From a virus: a DNA stretch of 32,825 bases. A program made the translations under genes and the position numbers. The notes under the pieces are model-generated. The model was not told the DNA's origin. It searched no databases and saw nothing but the letters and a program-made list of their open reading frames with translations. The stretch spans positions 1 to 32,825 of IMG/VR virus record IMGVR_UViG_3300025102_000008; one strand, written 5' to 3'. Shown piece by piece: positions 31,062 through 32,825 of the stretch. Positions within the stretch are counted from its first letter, which is position 1. The number at the start of each line of letters is the position of its first letter.

Positions 31062-31544
31062 ATGAAAGCAGTAAACAACAACGGAATTATCACAACGTAC
31101 CCAGATGTACCAAAATCATTTAGATCTTCAACAGGTCATCATTTAAATGCGAGAGCTATGTCAGCTGATGCATTAAGAAATGCTGGATTATTTGATGTAA
31201 TCATAGATGAGAGTTATGACTCAAGAATACACACACTTGGTGAGATTTATTGGGATACACAAGCAACAGTATTTAAAAAAGATACTGAAGATATAACTTG
31301 GAGTGAAACATTAGCAGAATTAAAAGATCAAGCGATTACCAACTTTAAACATAGAATAGGAAGTAAACTTGCAAAAACTGACTGGTATATAATTAGAGAA
31401 GCAGATAATGGAGCAGATGTACCAGCAGATATTGTAGATGCAAGAGTAGCTTTAAGAGAATTATCAGAGACAGTTGAATCAGAAATCAATGCATTAACTA
31501 CTAAAAAGAAAGTTAAGACATACGATTTCCCTAATATAGATTAA
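31062..31544 (+). CDS. Possible tail-fibre assembly/chaperone protein
   Basis: A 160-residue protein. I chose ATG 31062 over an upstream ATG at 31014 because the latter lies inside the previous gene. The N-terminal part has YPDVPKSFRSSTGHHLNARAMSADALRNAGLFDVIIDESYDSRIH, then an ALRELSETVESEINALTTKK coiled end. The WYIIREADNG...VPADIVDARVALRELSE region resembles DUF4376-type fibre-assembly proteins. It lies just before the long fibre gene, where such chaperones are typical. Confidence 0.6.
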   Translation: MKAVNNNGIITTYPDVPKSFRSSTGHHLNARAMSADALRNAGLFDVIIDESYDSRIHTLGEIYWDTQATVFKKDTEDITWSETLAELKDQAITNFKHRIGSKLAKTDWYIIREADNGADVPADIVDARVALRELSETVESEINALTTKKKVKTYDFPNID

Positions 31545-31546
31545 AT

Positions 31547-32825
31547 ATGGCTGTAAATAAGAGATTATTACAGGGTGCTGCAGCAGCAGGAGGGTTAGTA
31601 CCAAGCGAGAACTTTAAGGTAGTTACATATACAGGTAATAGTGGAACCCAAGCTATTACAGGCGTCGGCTTTAAACCTGATTTTGTTTGGACAAAAGTTA
31701 GAGTTGGTTCTAATAGTTGGCATTTTTTAGCTGATTCGACAAGAGGAGGTACTAAAGTAATTTCTTCAAATAGCAGTAATGCAGAACAAACGAGGTCTAA
31801 TCATATACAATCTTTTGACAGTGATGGTTTTACATTAGGCGCTGATGGGACAAGTAATTATGCAGGTGAAACTTATGTGGCTTGGTGTTGGAAGGCAAAT
31901 GGAGGAACTACAAGCACAAATAATGATGGAAGTATTACAAGTACAGTACAAGCAAATACAGATGCAGGATTTTCAATAGCTACTTGGGACGGTAATGGCT
32001 CATCAGCAAGTATAGGTCACGGACTTGGAGTTGCACCTGATATGTTACTGGTAAAAAATTTAGATGGTACTAATTCTTGGATTGTAAGACACAAAGACTT
32101 TAATGGCTATTTATCTTTAGAACAATTTAATGCAGGAAGTTCATCTGATGTATTTGGAACTGCACCTGATGCTACAAAATATTATTTTAATACTGCAGCA
32201 GGTGGTAATGGTTATTTAAGTGGTAACACTTATGTTGGTTATTTTTTCGCAGGTATTGATGGCTTTTCAAAGTTTGGTTCGTATGAAGGTAATTCTTCTG
32301 ATGATGGACCAATTGTAGAAACAGGATTTGAACCTGCTTTTCTTATGATTAAAAACGCAGATGACGCAGGAAGTTGGTTTATGTATGATAATAAAAGAAA
32401 CACAAGTAATCCAAGAATAAATTATTTGTTAGCAAATGGAGCTAATCAAGAAGCATCAGATATGGGTGGTGTAGATTTTCTTTCTAATGGATTTCAAATT
32501 AAAGAGGACCACGATGACGTTAATGATACAGGTGATACATATATCTATATGGCATTTGCTGCAGATCCTGACACAGAGCAGCCTACACTTGCAAGTAGTT
32601 TTGATATAGAAACTTATAATATGACAGGTGGTTCAGATTATGATTTAAGTTTTCCATTTAAGCCACAATTTGTTGTAACAAAAACAAGAGATGAGGGTGC
32701 TCATTGGAGTTGGGGTGATATTGTAAGAGGTAATAATTCTAACTTATCAAGTAATGATGCTAATGCAGTAAGCACTTCAAATCAATGGAGAGTGAAAGAT
32801 TGGAATGCAGGTGCAACAACTGTAA
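31547..32825 (+). CDS. Tail fibre / adhesin with LamG-like domain, 5' part
   Basis: The ATG at 31547, two bases after the previous stop, opens a frame that runs to the contig end and continues at base 1 in the same frame, giving 1216 residues in total (384 here before the repeat copy). The visible part contains one full repeat module: FKVVTYTGNSGTQAITGVGFKPDFVWTKVR, FVAWCWKANG-like YVAWCWKANG, GFSIATWDGNGSSASIGHGLGVAPDMLLVKN, then a second partial module (ETGFEPAFLMIKN). The same order of blocks recurs in the 3' part. It is the probable host-range determinant. Confidence 0.85.
   Translation, partial: MAVNKRLLQGAAAAGGLVPSENFKVVTYTGNSGTQAITGVGFKPDFVWTKVRVGSNSWHFLADSTRGGTKVISSNSSNAEQTRSNHIQSFDSDGFTLGADGTSNYAGETYVAWCWKANGGTTSTNNDGSITSTVQANTDAGFSIATWDGNGSSASIGHGLGVAPDMLLVKNLDGTNSWIVRHKDFNGYLSLEQFNAGSSSDVFGTAPDATKYYFNTAAGGNGYLSGNTYVGYFFAGIDGFSKFGSYEGNSSDDGPIVETGFEPAFLMIKNADDAGSWFMYDNKRNTSNPRINYLLANGANQEASDMGGVDFLSNGFQIKEDHDDVNDTGDTYIYMAFAADPDTEQPTLASSFDIETYNMTGGSDYDLSFPFKPQFVVTKTRDEGAHWSWGDIVRGNNSNLSSNDANAVSTSNQWRVKDWNAGATTV
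32699..32825. repeat. Terminal direct repeat, right copy (circular contig overlap)
   Basis: Identical to bases 1-127. Offsets agree throughout (32698 + n), so the genome unit is 32,698 bp and the duplicate should be trimmed before any gene count. Confidence 0.95.

Noticed and set aside
1-32825. tRNA genes, CRISPR arrays, insertion sequences, integrase, attachment sites, repressor
   Set aside because: Looked for on both strands by eye; nothing recognisable. A computed tRNA search was not possible.

Overview
The window is one complete circular tailed-phage genome. Bases 1-127 recur exactly at 32699-32825, so the unit is 32,698 bp and the long tail-fibre gene runs through the arbitrary contig ends (31547 to the end, then 1 to 2499, in frame). 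Every supported gene is on the + strand. The host is probably a marine member of Bacteroidota, most likely a flavobacterium. The reasons are very AT-rich DNA, AT-rich starts with no clear Shine-Dalgarno, a DUF3127 single-strand-binding protein (a Bacteroidota family), and structural proteins of the kind seen in Cellulophaga and Flavobacterium siphoviruses. No integrase, repressor, DNA polymerase, sheath gene, tRNA or CRISPR was seen. I read it as a probably lytic siphovirus that borrows the host polymerase.

Layout. Lysis (2501-3495): a small hydrophobic protein, a 32-residue cationic peptide, an M15 peptidase endolysin and a GTA-type holin. Early/replication block (3497-10404): NinG-like HNH protein, an SSB-like DUF3127 protein, a DnaB/RecA-type ATPase, a sigma-70-like factor, a DUF5664/MazZ-type domain, a RecE-like PDDEXK exonuclease, a DnaA domain IV protein, a second PDDEXK nuclease and a C5-cytosine methyltransferase, with many small unknowns. 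Packaging (10457-11859): TerS and TerL. An accessory cassette of five tiny overlapping genes (11933-12975) ends at a terminator. Tail block (13062-23448): a tail chaperone with a probable -1 frameshift fusion, connector/completion-like proteins, a 1664-residue tail hub/fibre protein, a glycosyltransferase and the tape measure. Head block (23480-30344): XkdF-like protease, probable scaffold, HK97-type capsid, major tail protein, portal and connector. Fibre block: 30447 through the ends to 2499. Portal, capsid and protease lie far from the terminase and downstream of the tape measure, which is an unusual order.

The most interesting signal is a bipartite element, AACAAA-N14-ATTGTWATANT, found by eye six times with identical spacing. 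All six copies head blocks of late genes: TerS, tail chaperone, protease, scaffold/capsid, post-MTP/portal block, and fibre block. In five copies the element ends exactly at the ATG. In the sixth (TerS) it lies 23 bp upstream of the ATG, which argues for a promoter rather than a translation signal. It fits the Bacteroidota -33/-7 geometry and could be the target of the phage's own sigma-like factor, producing leaderless late mRNAs. Two strong terminators sit immediately before two of these elements. A third terminator sits between capsid and major tail protein with no promoter after it, and may set their ratio.

The second strong signal is the T9 slippery run at 13543-13551, where both the zero frame and the -1 frame look coding. 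This is the arrangement of lambda G/GT.
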